Assembly: GCF_029533155.1 (NCBI RefSeq)
Contig: NZ_JAIZDB010000009.1
Location: 1-64,000, forward strand
Length of the DNA stretch: 64,000 bases
Source: Psychrobacillus antarcticus
GTDB lineage: Bacteria; Bacillota; Bacilli; Bacillales_A; Planococcaceae
Reading direction: 5' to 3'
The position numbers were made by a program, and so were the translations under genes. The first letter of the stretch is position 1; every line of letters begins with the position of its first letter. This document shows positions 53,102 to 62,373 of this stretch, piece by piece. Under the pieces are notes generated by a model. It had not been told where the DNA came from. It did not search any database and saw nothing but the letters and a program-made list of their open reading frames with translations.

Positions 53102-54088
53102 TTATAAATAATCTCTTCTTAATTCTTCTGATGAACGTGGTGAAATATAACTAGGTGCAATATCCAAAACTGTTTTCGCACCAAACTGTTTTTCCTCATT
53201 TAATCGATAAGCTGCTCTCGCGTAAGCTACTAATACACTTGCAGTGAATTCAGGATTGCTTTCTAATTTAAGTGAAAATTCATAAATTTGTTTGTTGCCA
53301 GCTCCCGTATTTCCACCTCGGATGACAAATCCGCCATGTGGTGCTTTGGAATGATCGCGATTTAATTCTTCTTCTGAGATAAAGTTTACTTCTGTATCAT
53401 AATCAGCGAAATAGTTGGGCATTGTTTTGATTTCATTCTCAATTGCTGTTTTGTCTGCACCTTCTTCAGCAACAATATAGCAAACGCGGGTGTGCTTTTC
53501 AGCAGTTTTTAGTTCAGGATTTGCACCACTGCGAACTTTTTCGATTGCGTCTTCAACTGGAATGGTATATTGTACACCATTTTTTACCCCATTTAACCTT
53601 CTTACCGCATCCGAGTGTCCTTGGCTCAATCCCTTCCCCCAGAAAGTATAGTTTTCACCATTCGGTAAAATTGCATCTGCCATGACTCGATTGATGGAGA
53701 ATAAGCCTGGATCCCATCCTACAGAGATAATTGCAGTTGTATTATTTTTCGTTGCAGCTTCATTTACAGATTGATAAAATTCAGAGATTTTTGCATGTGT
53801 ATCATAACTATCTACAGTGTTGAACATGCTTGCGAAGTAAGGAGTTTGTTCTGGTAAATCTGTTGCAGATCCCCCACAAAGTAACATCACGTCAATTTCA
53901 TTTTTATAATCACTTGCTTTTGAAATATTTACCGTTTTTACATTGGGCTCATTAATATTTAAGTCTTGAGGATCTCTTCTAGTGAAAATTGCTACTAACT
54001 CCATGTCTGGAGTTTGTTTAATCGCATCAATTGCACCTTTTCCGAGATTACCATATCCAACGATGCCTAGTTTAATCTTTTTACTCAT
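53102..54088 (-). CDS. ddh: meso-Diaminopimelate D-dehydrogenase
   Basis: A 328 aa NADPH-dependent enzyme that makes meso-diaminopimelate in one step from tetrahydrodipicolinate, for lysine and cell-wall synthesis. N-terminal IVGYGNLGKGA binds the cofactor; LLCGGSATDLPEQ, SVGWDPGLFS and GKGLSQGHSDAVRRL are family signatures. AAGGAGATAATTAA precedes the ATG. It is monocistronic; no lysine riboswitch is visible upstream. Confidence 0.95.
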   Translation of the reverse strand: MSKKIKLGIVGYGNLGKGAIDAIKQTPDMELVAIFTRRDPQDLNINEPNVKTVNISKASDYKNEIDVMLLCGGSATDLPEQTPYFASMFNTVDSYDTHAKISEFYQSVNEAATKNNTTAIISVGWDPGLFSINRVMADAILPNGENYTFWGKGLSQGHSDAVRRLNGVKNGVQYTIPVEDAIEKVRSGANPELKTAEKHTRVCYIVAEEGADKTAIENEIKTMPNYFADYDTEVNFISEEELNRDHSKAPHGGFVIRGGNTGAGNKQIYEFSLKLESNPEFTASVLVAYARAAYRLNEEKQFGAKTVLDIAPSYISPRSSEELRRDYL

Positions 54089-54514
54089 TTAATTATCTCC
54101 TTATTCTTTACTGAATTTTTTAGTGAAGAAAATGAATCTAATCCATAGCAGATGCTAACTATTTATGCATAGATTCGCTATAAATTTACTAATGGTTTCC
54201 TTTATTATAAGTGTATTAAATATTTTTTGTAAATAATATTTAGATTTTTGGGTTAGATCTAAAAAAGAGATAGTTTTATCCTAGTCTAATACATGTTTCG
54301 GTTCCATGTCAGTGATTAGCAGTAATAATAAAGCAACAGGTCATATCGGCATGCTTCAGTAACAAATCCATCCCCTTAGTAAGTAACTTTAAAGGGATTA
54401 TTATGATTTTAATAGAATTATTGACATACGTAGTTTTTTTACTAACGACGGCTACGTTAAAAAAGAACTTAAAGAACTTATAGGGAAGATTAATATAATA
54501 GTAGGGGGATTTAA
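54089..54514. other. Intergenic region between divergent genes, no gene seen
   Basis: About 425 AT-rich bases between ddh and the lipoprotein gene. The open frame on the minus strand here is AT-driven and lacks a ribosome site. No RNA motif is recognised. Confidence 0.5.
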
Positions 54515-55168
54515 ATGCGAGGAACTTTATTATTAACGACATTAAGTATTATTGTATTGTTATCAGGTTGTATAGATAACAATGCAGTGGCAAACAGTGA
54601 TAAATTGGATGAAAAAAACACTACGACGGAACTTATTGAGGGAAAAGATATTCAGATAAGGGAACTAGAAGAGAAGAATGGGGAACTTCAAGATACATTG
54701 ACTAGTATTGAAACGGATCTCAACTATGCGAGAGAGGAAGCCAATTATTATAATCAATTGATTGATGACCTTATAAATGATTATAGTGAAGCACAATTAA
54801 AAGATTTAGCAAAAAAGTTATGGGTTTATGAGTTAGAAATAAATGGATTAGCTGTTCCGAGAGACGGTATAGTAGAAGTACAAAAAAACACAATTGAAAT
54901 TTCTTTGATACAAAGGCAACCAGCTTATGTTGTTTTACCAGATGACATTTTTAGGCAGGGAAAAATAAGTGGCAATTATTATGAACATTTAACTTTTAAC
55001 TCTAATCCCTCTGAAACATATGGCACTGATGGAACAGTTGTTACGGGGATGCATCACAAATTTATCGATGTGGAAAAAGGTACAACTATTTCATTCTCTT
55101 TAACAGAAGAGTTAAAGGAAGTTTTGGGATTAGATACCACAGTGATTACGATTAAAAAATATAAATAA
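54515..55168 (+). CDS. Hypothetical lipoprotein with coiled coil
   Basis: A 217 aa protein. The signal peptide ends in the lipobox LLSGC, giving lipidated Cys19. Residues about 40-80 are a coiled coil (IRELEEKNGELQDTLTSIET), followed by a beta-rich C-terminal domain. No family is recognised; an outer-face protein bound to the membrane is expected. GTAGGGGG precedes the ATG. Confidence 0.7.
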   Translation: MRGTLLLTTLSIIVLLSGCIDNNAVANSDKLDEKNTTTELIEGKDIQIRELEEKNGELQDTLTSIETDLNYAREEANYYNQLIDDLINDYSEAQLKDLAKKLWVYELEINGLAVPRDGIVEVQKNTIEISLIQRQPAYVVLPDDIFRQGKISGNYYEHLTFNSNPSETYGTDGTVVTGMHHKFIDVEKGTTISFSLTEELKEVLGLDTTVITIKKYK

Positions 55169-55183
55169 TTCATATAAATAAAT

Positions 55184-55327
55184 GGCGTTCCAGATATATA
55201 TAAAGAGCACAAACGATTAATGGAAAAAGGCGTGCAGTTTAGAATGGACCCGACCAAAATGGGCGATGTTACAATTGCTGTATTTAACAATACATGCGGC
55301 AATCTAATTCAGATATTGCAGCAGTAA
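55184..55327 (+). pseudogene. C-terminal fragment of a VOC (glyoxalase-like) protein
   Basis: Reads VPDIYKEHKRLMEKGVQFRM, then DPTKMGDVTIAVFNNTCGNL to a TAA: the last third of a one-domain VOC protein. No start codon or N-terminal half precedes it, because the lipoprotein gene ends just before. Confidence 0.6.
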
Positions 55328-55382
55328 CTTTATGGTAGAAATAGATGTATTCTAGTTATTAACAATTAAACAACTTTCTGTT

Positions 55383-55409
55383 AACCCTGTCCTAATTTTA
55401 GACGGGGTT
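55383..55409 (+). terminator. Weak hairpin upstream of the methyltransferase
   Basis: AACCCTGTC and GACGGGGTT pair with one G-T wobble; only ATATATTT follows. It may end the decayed VOC unit. Confidence 0.45.
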
Positions 55410-55497
55410 ATATATTTACTCCAATTATCCCAAAACCACCTATACAGTTACGGATATGCTTTAAAAGCATACTATAGCTATATAGGAGGGAAACACA

Positions 55498-56204
55498 TTG
55501 TCTAATGCCTATTTAGATTTATTAGCTTATTTTGGAATTGGTGGTGCACATCCAGGTGGGTTTAGTCTAACCAAATCTATATTGGAATCTGAAAACATTC
55601 AACCAAATCTATCTGTGTTAGATGTAGGTTGTGGGACAGGGCAGACTGCAGCTTTCTTAGCTAAAAAAAATATTCTCAAGTGACAGCGATTGATAATCAC
55701 CCAATTATGGCAGAAAAAGCTAGGCAACGATTTAAAAAAATGAAAGTACCAGTCAAAGTGAAAGTAGCTGACGTACAAAAATTGAATTTTGGAGATAATT
55801 CCTTCGATTTGATCATAGCTGAGTCAGTTATCGTTTTTACGGATATTTCTAGTACGTTAAAGGAACTATCTAGAGTCTTGAAAAGTGATGGTAAGTTGAT
55901 CATGATCGAAATGACAGCTGAACAATACTTATCAGAAGAAAAACAAAAAAAAGCATGTAAACTATACGGCATCAATGAAATATTAGATACTGATGAATGG
56001 ATATTACGCTTATATCAAGCTGGATTTACTCAAGTTGAACTGATAAATACACCATCTGTGCTTCATCAAAGTGAGATTAGTGATATAAATCCATCTATAC
56101 ACATAAATATGGACCTCTATGAGTTATGGGAGGAGCATAACGAATTTATGCTTAACAACCGTGATTTCATCGGCTATCGTGCATTTAAATGTCACAAATC
56201 ATAA
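55498..56204 (+). pseudogene. Class I SAM methyltransferase split by a frameshift at an A8 run
   Basis: The first frame carries motif I, VLDVGCGTGQTAAFLAKK, and stops at 55683. The rest continues from the same place in the -1 frame as YSQVTAIDNHPIMAEKARQR through FDLIIAESVIVF to 56204. The break is in eight A residues at 55663-55670; nine would restore one 235-codon protein. Either a one-base loss, a sequencing error, or slippage on A-AAA-AAA. TTG start after GGAGGG. Substrate unknown. Confidence 0.8.
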
Positions 56205-56243
56205 GGAAATATGCTAATAAAAATTATTTCTGAAATTCAAACA

Positions 56244-56275
56244 AAACCCAAGGTAAATTTCACCTTGGGTTTTAA
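56244..56275. terminator. Bidirectional terminator between methyltransferase and serC
   Basis: AAAACCCAAGGT and ACCTTGGGTTTT form a perfect stem, with AT-rich sequence either side, between convergent genes. Confidence 0.88.
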
Positions 56276-56279
56276 TAAT

Positions 56280-57377
56280 TTATTGATGTTTAGTTTGAAA
56301 AGCAAGCATAAAATCACGAAGTGCTTCACATGTTTCTAGTGGAACCGCATTATATGTAGAAGCACGGCAACCACCGACAGAGCGATGCCCATTTAAGCCG
56401 ATAAAGCCTGCTTCTTTTGCTTCTGATAAGAATTGTTTTTCCAATTCCTCGTCTGCTACGCGGAACGTGATGTTCATAAGAGAACGGCTTTCTTTTGAAG
56501 CATGTCCTGTATAGAAGCCATTGCTATTATCAATCGCATCATAAATTAATTTTGCTTTTTCTTCGTTTTGTTTAGCGATTACAGTTAATCCGCCTTTTTC
56601 TTCTATCCACTTTAACACTTCACCAAGCATATAAATGCCGAAAGTCGGTGGTGTATTATACAGAGAATTACTTTCAGCGTGTGTGCTGTATTTTAGGATT
56701 GTTGGAATTTCCGTGTTTGCCATTGCTAGAAAATCCTTACGGGCAATAACGACAGTAACCCCAGAAGGACCAAGGTTTTTTTGAGCTCCGGCATAGATCA
56801 TATCAAATTTACTAACATCTATAGGCTTCGACATGATATCACTAGACATATCTGCGATTAATGGAACACCACCAGTGTTAGGAAACTCGTGCCATTGTGT
56901 TCCGTAGATCGTATTATTTGATGTTAGATGTGCATATGCGTCATTTGAATCGATATGAATTTCTTCTGATGAAGGAATATTACGATACTTATTTTCTTTT
57001 GAACTTGCAATTTGTATAGGTTCGCCGAATAGTTTCGCTTCTTTAAAAGCTTTTTCTGACCAAACGCCGGTCATTATAAAGCTTGCCTTTTTTCCAGCCT
57101 GTAAGAAGTTCATTGGAATCATTGTAAATTGAAGACTTGCTCCGCCTTGTAAGAAAAGAACTTCATAATCGTTTGGAATAGCGAAAAGCTTTCTTAATCG
57201 GGAAATAGCTTCATTATGTACCTCTTCAAAAGTTGCGCTACGATGACTCATTTCCATAATAGACATGCCAGAACCTTGGAAATTAACTAACTCTTGTTGT
57301 GCCTTTTCTAAAACTTCTAGTGGAAGTGCTGAAGGTCCAGCGTTAAAATTATACGCTCGTTGGTTTGATTGACTCAA
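56280..57377 (-). CDS. serC: Phosphoserine aminotransferase
   Basis: Converts 3-phosphohydroxypyruvate to phosphoserine with glutamate, in serine synthesis. A 365 aa PLP enzyme with YNFNAGPSALP at the start, the lysine in YAGAQKNLGPSG, and HRSVGGCRAS near the end. A TTG at 57377 with AGGAG eight bases upstream gives the family N-terminus; the longer frame has no comparable site. serA and serB are not in the window. Confidence 0.95.
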   Translation of the reverse strand: MSQSNQRAYNFNAGPSALPLEVLEKAQQELVNFQGSGMSIMEMSHRSATFEEVHNEAISRLRKLFAIPNDYEVLFLQGGASLQFTMIPMNFLQAGKKASFIMTGVWSEKAFKEAKLFGEPIQIASSKENKYRNIPSSEEIHIDSNDAYAHLTSNNTIYGTQWHEFPNTGGVPLIADMSSDIMSKPIDVSKFDMIYAGAQKNLGPSGVTVVIARKDFLAMANTEIPTILKYSTHAESNSLYNTPPTFGIYMLGEVLKWIEEKGGLTVIAKQNEEKAKLIYDAIDNSNGFYTGHASKESRSLMNITFRVADEELEKQFLSEAKEAGFIGLNGHRSVGGCRASTYNAVPLETCEALRDFMLAFQTKHQ

Positions 57378-57615
57378 GATAAACTCTCCTATCATTTTGA
57401 TTTGAATTTATCTATTCATTATATACAGTTTTTAAGCTGACATATTAAAAATTGTATAATTAATTTAAAGAAGTGAATAAAGTGTTAACTTTCTAATTTT
57501 AATGAAACGGTTGGAGATATTTCAGAAACCGAATTATTTTCATTTTTCATCTACCGGAATGTTAGAATATTTGCTAAAATAGAAAAGTCTTAATATATAT
57601 AGTGGGGGAAGAAAA

Positions 57616-59370
57616 GTGAAAGTATTCTTGGATTTAGGTTGGTTTTTTAAACAAAGAAAAAAGCAGTATTTGATAGGGATTTTGATGTTACTGTTTGTTG
57701 CATTTCTACAGCTGCTACCACCGAAAATTATTGGGTATGTGGTAGATGAGATTAGTCAAAATACGCTAACTACGGAGTTTTTGGTGAAATGGTTAGTTGT
57801 CTTAGCACTAGCGTCAATTGGAATGTATATCTTACGCTATTATTGGCGAATTATGATTTTCGGTTCAGCGATATTTTTAGCAAGACAACTAAGAGAAAAT
57901 TTGTTTCGCCATTTCACAAAAATGTCTCCATCCTTTTATCAAAAAAAGCGTGTTGGAGATTTAATGGCGCATGCAACAAATGACTTATCAGCTGTTCAAC
58001 AGACAGCTGGGGCAGGTGTACTGACGCTTGTTGATTCGTTAGCAACAGGGGGATTTGTAATTGCAGCAATGGCACTTACGATTAACTGGAAGCTAACAGT
58101 AATCGCTTTGTTACCACTACCATTAATGGCTATTTTAACAAGTTATTATGGAAAACTGTTACATCAGCGGTTTCGACATGCTCAAGAGTCTTTTTCCAAT
58201 TTAAATGACAAATCACAGGAAAGTATTTCCGGCGTGAAAGTTATTAAAACGTTTGGACAGGAGAAAGAAGATACAGAGAATTTTGTTCAATTATCACAAG
58301 AAGTTGTAGATAAAAACATTCGAGTCGCAAAAGTGGATGCATTATTTGATCCAACAATTTCATTGGTTGTTGGGATGTGTTTCTTCTTATCTATCGTATT
58401 TGGTACTCGTTACATACTTGCTGATGAAATGTCGATTGGGGATTTATTTGCTTTTACATCTTATCTTGGATTACTCGTTTGGCCAATGCTTGCGTTTGGA
58501 TGGTTATTCAATATTGTGGAGCGTGGTCGCGCATCTTATGATCGTATTAATAATCTAATGGATGAAAAGATAGAAATTGATGATCGTTCCGATGCACTGG
58601 ATGTAAAGCCAGAAGGAGATATTCGTTTTCAAATAGAGGAATTCAAATTTCCAGGAGATGATCGCGCTGCATTGCACCATGTAGATTTTACGCTTAAACG
58701 AGGAGAGACGCTCGGTATTGTCGGGAAAACAGGGGCAGGAAAAACAGCCATATTGAAGCTGTTAATGCGAGAATTTGAAGGATATACAGGGGAAATAATA
58801 TACGGAGAACATGCAATTGATCAATACAAAAAACGTAGCTTACGGGAAGCAATAGGCTATGTACCTCAAGATCATTTTCTATTCTCTACAACAGTCGCAG
58901 GGAATATTGCATTTGCCAATGCAAATGCCACGATGGATGCTGTGCAGGATGCAGCAAAATTAGCTTATATTCACGAGGATATCCTTCTGTTCACGGATGG
59001 CTATAATACGGTTGTTGGAGAACGCGGTGTATCCTTATCGGGTGGTCAGAAACAGCGTATTTCGATTGCGCGCGCACTAATGATGGAGCCTGAGTTACTT
59101 ATTTTAGATGATTCTTTATCTGCTGTAGATGCGAAAACAGAAGAAGCCATATTAGAAGCACTGAAAGCAAAACGGACCGATGAAACAACTATTATTACCT
59201 CTCATCGATTAAGTGCGATTCAACACGCACATCAGATTATTGTGATGAATGAAGGAACTATTGTAGAAAAAGGGTCCCATGAGCAATTAATGGAACAACA
59301 AGGAATCTATTATGAAATGTATCAGCTACAGCAGCTAGAATCATTAGTGGAACAGGGGGGTGAATCATAA
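57616..59370 (+). CDS. Heterodimeric ABC exporter, degenerate-site half
   Basis: A 584 aa half-transporter with six membrane helices then an ATPase domain. Walker A GKTGAGKT, signature LSGGQKQR, Walker B LLILDDSLSAVDAKT. The catalytic Glu after Walker B is Asp here (LDDS), so this half carries the non-hydrolysing site, as in LmrCD/BmrCD/TM287-288-type pairs. It resembles B. subtilis YheI and YfiB. GTG start with GTGGGGGA upstream. One-base overlap with the partner. Substrate probably hydrophobic drugs or lipids (family knowledge). Confidence 0.9.
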   Translation: MKVFLDLGWFFKQRKKQYLIGILMLLFVAFLQLLPPKIIGYVVDEISQNTLTTEFLVKWLVVLALASIGMYILRYYWRIMIFGSAIFLARQLRENLFRHFTKMSPSFYQKKRVGDLMAHATNDLSAVQQTAGAGVLTLVDSLATGGFVIAAMALTINWKLTVIALLPLPLMAILTSYYGKLLHQRFRHAQESFSNLNDKSQESISGVKVIKTFGQEKEDTENFVQLSQEVVDKNIRVAKVDALFDPTISLVVGMCFFLSIVFGTRYILADEMSIGDLFAFTSYLGLLVWPMLAFGWLFNIVERGRASYDRINNLMDEKIEIDDRSDALDVKPEGDIRFQIEEFKFPGDDRAALHHVDFTLKRGETLGIVGKTGAGKTAILKLLMREFEGYTGEIIYGEHAIDQYKKRSLREAIGYVPQDHFLFSTTVAGNIAFANANATMDAVQDAAKLAYIHEDILLFTDGYNTVVGERGVSLSGGQKQRISIARALMMEPELLILDDSLSAVDAKTEEAILEALKAKRTDETTIITSHRLSAIQHAHQIIVMNEGTIVEKGSHEQLMEQQGIYYEMYQLQQLESLVEQGGES

Positions 59371-61154
59371 TGGATGAAAAACAACCGCAGCTAACAGGAA
59401 AAGACCAGTGGGTAGTTTTCAAACGTTTACTCAGTTACTTGAAACCACATAAAAAAGTAATTGCCATCGCTTTACTTTTACTAATAATAACAGTAACCGG
59501 AGATATTCTTGGACCTTATTTGATCAAAACGTATATGGATGATTTTCTAACACCGAGATATTTTCCAACAGGTCCACTAGTTGGTCTTGCCATAGGTTAT
59601 ATTTTTATACAAGTTGGAAATGTCGTTGTCAGCTATTTTCAATTACTAACTTTCCAAAAGCTAGCATTAAAAATTATTCAACAGATGCGAATTGATGTAT
59701 TTTCAAAAGTACACAAGCTAGGAATGCGTTACTTTGACAAAACTCCAGCGGGTAGTATTGTATCTCGAGTAACCAATGATACAGAAGCGATAAAAGATAT
59801 GTTCGTTAGTGTCTTAGTGGGATTTGTTCAAAGTGGTTTTTTAGTAATTGGTGTATATATAGCCATGTTTATTTTGAATGTAAAATTGGCACTTGTTACA
59901 ACGATTTTACTACCAATATTAGCAATCATTATTCTGACGTATCGAAAATATAGTTCGGTAGTTTATCAGGATCTTCGAGAGCGACTAAGCCAATTAAATG
60001 CAAAGTTAGCTGAGTCTTTACAAGGAATGACAATGATCCAAGCATTTAGACAGGAAGATCGTTTGCAAGACGAATTCAATGAAATCAATGATTCACATTG
60101 GAATGCTGGAAAACGGAACATCAAACTAGATAGTTTATTGCTTCGACCTGCCATTGATATGGTTTATGCCTTAGCTATCATAATGGTCCTTAGTTATTTC
60201 GGGATTACTTCTATGAATAATATGGTAGAAGTCGGCGTAATTTATGCGTTTGTCACGTATATCGACCGTTTCTTTGAGCCAATCAATCATCTGATGCAAC
60301 GACTCTCGATTTTTCAACAAGCGATTGTTGCAGCTTCAAGGGTTTTCAAATTGCTAGATGAGAAAGATTTAGCCCCAAATCAGCGAAATGATGAATCAGC
60401 CAAAATTGAACAAGGGAAAATTGAATTTCAACATATCACTTTTTCCTATGATGGTAAAACAGAGGTGCTAAAGGATATTTCGTTTACTGCAGAACCTGGT
60501 CAAACAGTAGCGTTAGTTGGCCATACGGGTAGTGGGAAAAGTTCCATCATTAACTTACTTATGCGGTTTTATGAATTTGAACAAGGTGATATTAAGATAG
60601 ATGGACATTCCGTGAAAGATTTTAAATCAGAAGAGATGCGTGAAAATGTTGGGCTTGTCCTTCAGGATCCATTCTTGTTCTATGGGGATATCGAGAGTAA
60701 TATTCGGCTTCATGCAAACGATATGACAGACAATGAAGTAAGGGAAGCAGCAGAGTTTGTACAGGCAAATAATTTTATCGAAAAACTACCAAACGAATAT
60801 AAACAAAAGGTAACAGAAAGAGGTTCTACCTACTCTAGCGGGCAGAGACAACTAGTTGCATTTGCTCGGACAATTGCTACTAATCCCAAAATATTAGTGC
60901 TCGATGAAGCTACAGCGAATATTGATACAGAGACGGAAGTTGCTATTCAAAGTAGTTTAGAAAAAATGAGACAAGGCCGAACAACTATTGCCATTGCCCA
61001 TCGTTTAAGTACGATTCAGGATGCAGAACTAATCTTGGTGCTGCATCATGGGGAAATAGTAGAACGGGGAACTCATCAAGAGCTACTAAACCAAAAAGGG
61101 TTATATCATAAAATGTATTTATTACAGAACAATGTGGTAGATGATATCGCATAA
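59370..61154 (+). CDS. Heterodimeric ABC exporter, catalytic half
   Basis: A 594 aa partner with six membrane helices. Walker A GHTGSGKSS, Walker B ILVLDEATANIDTET with the catalytic Glu present, H-loop IAHRLS. Its signature is SSGQRQ instead of LSGGQ. Hence one consensus ATP site forms from this Walker pair with the LSGGQ of the other half, and one degenerate site from the reverse. GGGGGGTGA precedes the ATG. No regulator is adjacent. Confidence 0.9.
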   Translation: MDEKQPQLTGKDQWVVFKRLLSYLKPHKKVIAIALLLLIITVTGDILGPYLIKTYMDDFLTPRYFPTGPLVGLAIGYIFIQVGNVVVSYFQLLTFQKLALKIIQQMRIDVFSKVHKLGMRYFDKTPAGSIVSRVTNDTEAIKDMFVSVLVGFVQSGFLVIGVYIAMFILNVKLALVTTILLPILAIIILTYRKYSSVVYQDLRERLSQLNAKLAESLQGMTMIQAFRQEDRLQDEFNEINDSHWNAGKRNIKLDSLLLRPAIDMVYALAIIMVLSYFGITSMNNMVEVGVIYAFVTYIDRFFEPINHLMQRLSIFQQAIVAASRVFKLLDEKDLAPNQRNDESAKIEQGKIEFQHITFSYDGKTEVLKDISFTAEPGQTVALVGHTGSGKSSIINLLMRFYEFEQGDIKIDGHSVKDFKSEEMRENVGLVLQDPFLFYGDIESNIRLHANDMTDNEVREAAEFVQANNFIEKLPNEYKQKVTERGSTYSSGQRQLVAFARTIATNPKILVLDEATANIDTETEVAIQSSLEKMRQGRTTIAIAHRLSTIQDAELILVLHHGEIVERGTHQELLNQKGLYHKMYLLQNNVVDDIA

Positions 61155-61162
61155 TATTATAC

Positions 61163-61205
61163 GCAACAACCCAGCCAGAGGTAAGACGCTTGGCTGGGTT
61201 GTTGC
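61163..61205 (+). terminator. Stem-loop after the ABC exporter
   Basis: GCAACAACCCAGCCA and TGGCTGGGTTGTTGC form a perfect 15-pair stem around 13 bases, without a T-run after it. Confidence 0.75.
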
Positions 61206-61309
61206 ATGTAGGAAGTAACAAATAAATTTCGCTATAACAAATCACTAAGAAAGTGATTCTTTTATTGATGTGATACAATAATAGGTGAAAAAGAAAGGTC
61301 GTCATTAGA

Positions 61310-61681
61310 ATGTATTCAATAAATGAAGCTGCAAAAATGGTTGCAGATCAAGGACAAAACATCATAAAATGCGCAAAAGAATTAGAGAATATTTCTATGA
61401 AAACAGGGAAAGTGCGCTCTGATCTATTTGAAAGATACTGTGCCAACCAGCATTCTTTCCATGTACATACATATATGAATTCTACGATTGAAAATTTAAC
61501 AGAAGTTCAAGTATTTCAAAGAAAAGTAGCTTTATTTGGAGCAGTTTTTGTAGGGACAAGAACAGATTATAATGCAGAAGTCGATGCCCAACAAGCAGAA
61601 ACAACGTATGAAGAATTAGTTGCAGCACTTAATGAAATGGTAAATGAACTGTCACTTTTGGAAACATCAAGTGAAAAATAA
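61310..61681 (+). CDS. Small soluble protein, 123 aa, unknown
   Basis: A helical, soluble 123 aa protein (INEAAKMVADQGQNIIKCAK ... NEMVNELSLLETSSEK). AAAGG lies about ten bases before the ATG and a terminator follows, so it is likely real. I do not recognise a family. Confidence 0.6.
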   Translation: MYSINEAAKMVADQGQNIIKCAKELENISMKTGKVRSDLFERYCANQHSFHVHTYMNSTIENLTEVQVFQRKVALFGAVFVGTRTDYNAEVDAQQAETTYEELVAALNEMVNELSLLETSSEK

Positions 61682-61688
61682 TGCAACC

Positions 61689-61729
61689 AAAATTCACCTA
61701 CTTATCTCTTAAAGTGGGTGAATTTTTTT
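61689..61729 (+). terminator. Intrinsic terminator after the 123-aa gene
   Basis: AAAATTCACC pairs with GGTGAATTTT around a loop of about 18 bases, followed by TTTT. Confidence 0.8.
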
Positions 61730-61736
61730 GAAAAAT

Positions 61737-62207
61737 GTATATAAAAATACAGCATGAACATCAGTTTTACAAGACATTTAAGAATGATTAATACTACTGA
61801 TTCCCGTTACATGTGGACGCTTTCCTTTGTAATGCTTATAAGGAACGGAGGCTAAGGGCGCCACGTCTCGAAATGTTATTTATTTTGCGACGAGCTTTGC
61901 GCAGGAGCACCACGATGTCGCGTACTTAGACTGTCATCATCTATCTTCTATTATTAGGATAGTTTCTTTTCTCTAGTTAACAAAAAATGCACTAACCTGT
62001 TTCTAGAAATTGTAGAAGAGCGAAGGACAGTCAATCGCCATAAGATTACCGAGAAAAAAAGATGATGGTCGTGACTTCAGTCACGACCAGCATCTTTAAA
62101 AAATCAAACGGTAATTATATAGCAATCAGTCTGTCCAAAGCCCTTCGAAACAATAGAAACAGGTTTAGAGCTTGAAGGACCGAACGTTTTTTTCGGTTTT
62201 TCTTATA
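61737..62207 (+). repeat. Dispersed non-coding repeat element, copy C
   Basis: Starts GTATATAAAAATACAGCATG as copy A does, shares TAATACTACTGATTCCCGTT and ACATGTGGACGCTTTCC with it, and from about 61970 matches copy B closely, ending in ACCGAA/TTCGGT plus TTTTTC. It is thus intermediate between A and B. No gene lies between 61682 and 62373. Confidence 0.82.
62058..62097. terminator. Long hairpin in repeat copy C
   Basis: AAAGATGATGGTCGTGACT and AGTCACGACCAGCATCTTT pair with one mismatch. Against copy B the stem base changed from GAAG/CTTC to GATG/CATC, which preserves pairing. On the minus strand a T-run follows. Confidence 0.78.
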
Positions 62208-62373
62208 GGTATTACATATTCCTACCTTTAACAATGGTGGAAGATTTGCTAAACTAAAAAGTAGTGGAGAGAAAATAATTTAAAAGAGTCAGAAAGCTGT
62301 CACAAGCAATTATGAAGTCAAACAGTATGAAATTTGATACGATAGGTACAGTAATTTGGAAAGGTTGACTGCC

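Noticed and set aside
53989-54514. Lysine riboswitch upstream of ddh
   Set aside because: The upstream region of ddh lacks the conserved lysine-aptamer blocks and a terminator.
54309-54542. Minus-strand ORF of 77 codons before the lipoprotein gene
   Set aside because: Very AT-rich composition and no ribosome site; overlaps the start of a convincing gene on the other strand.
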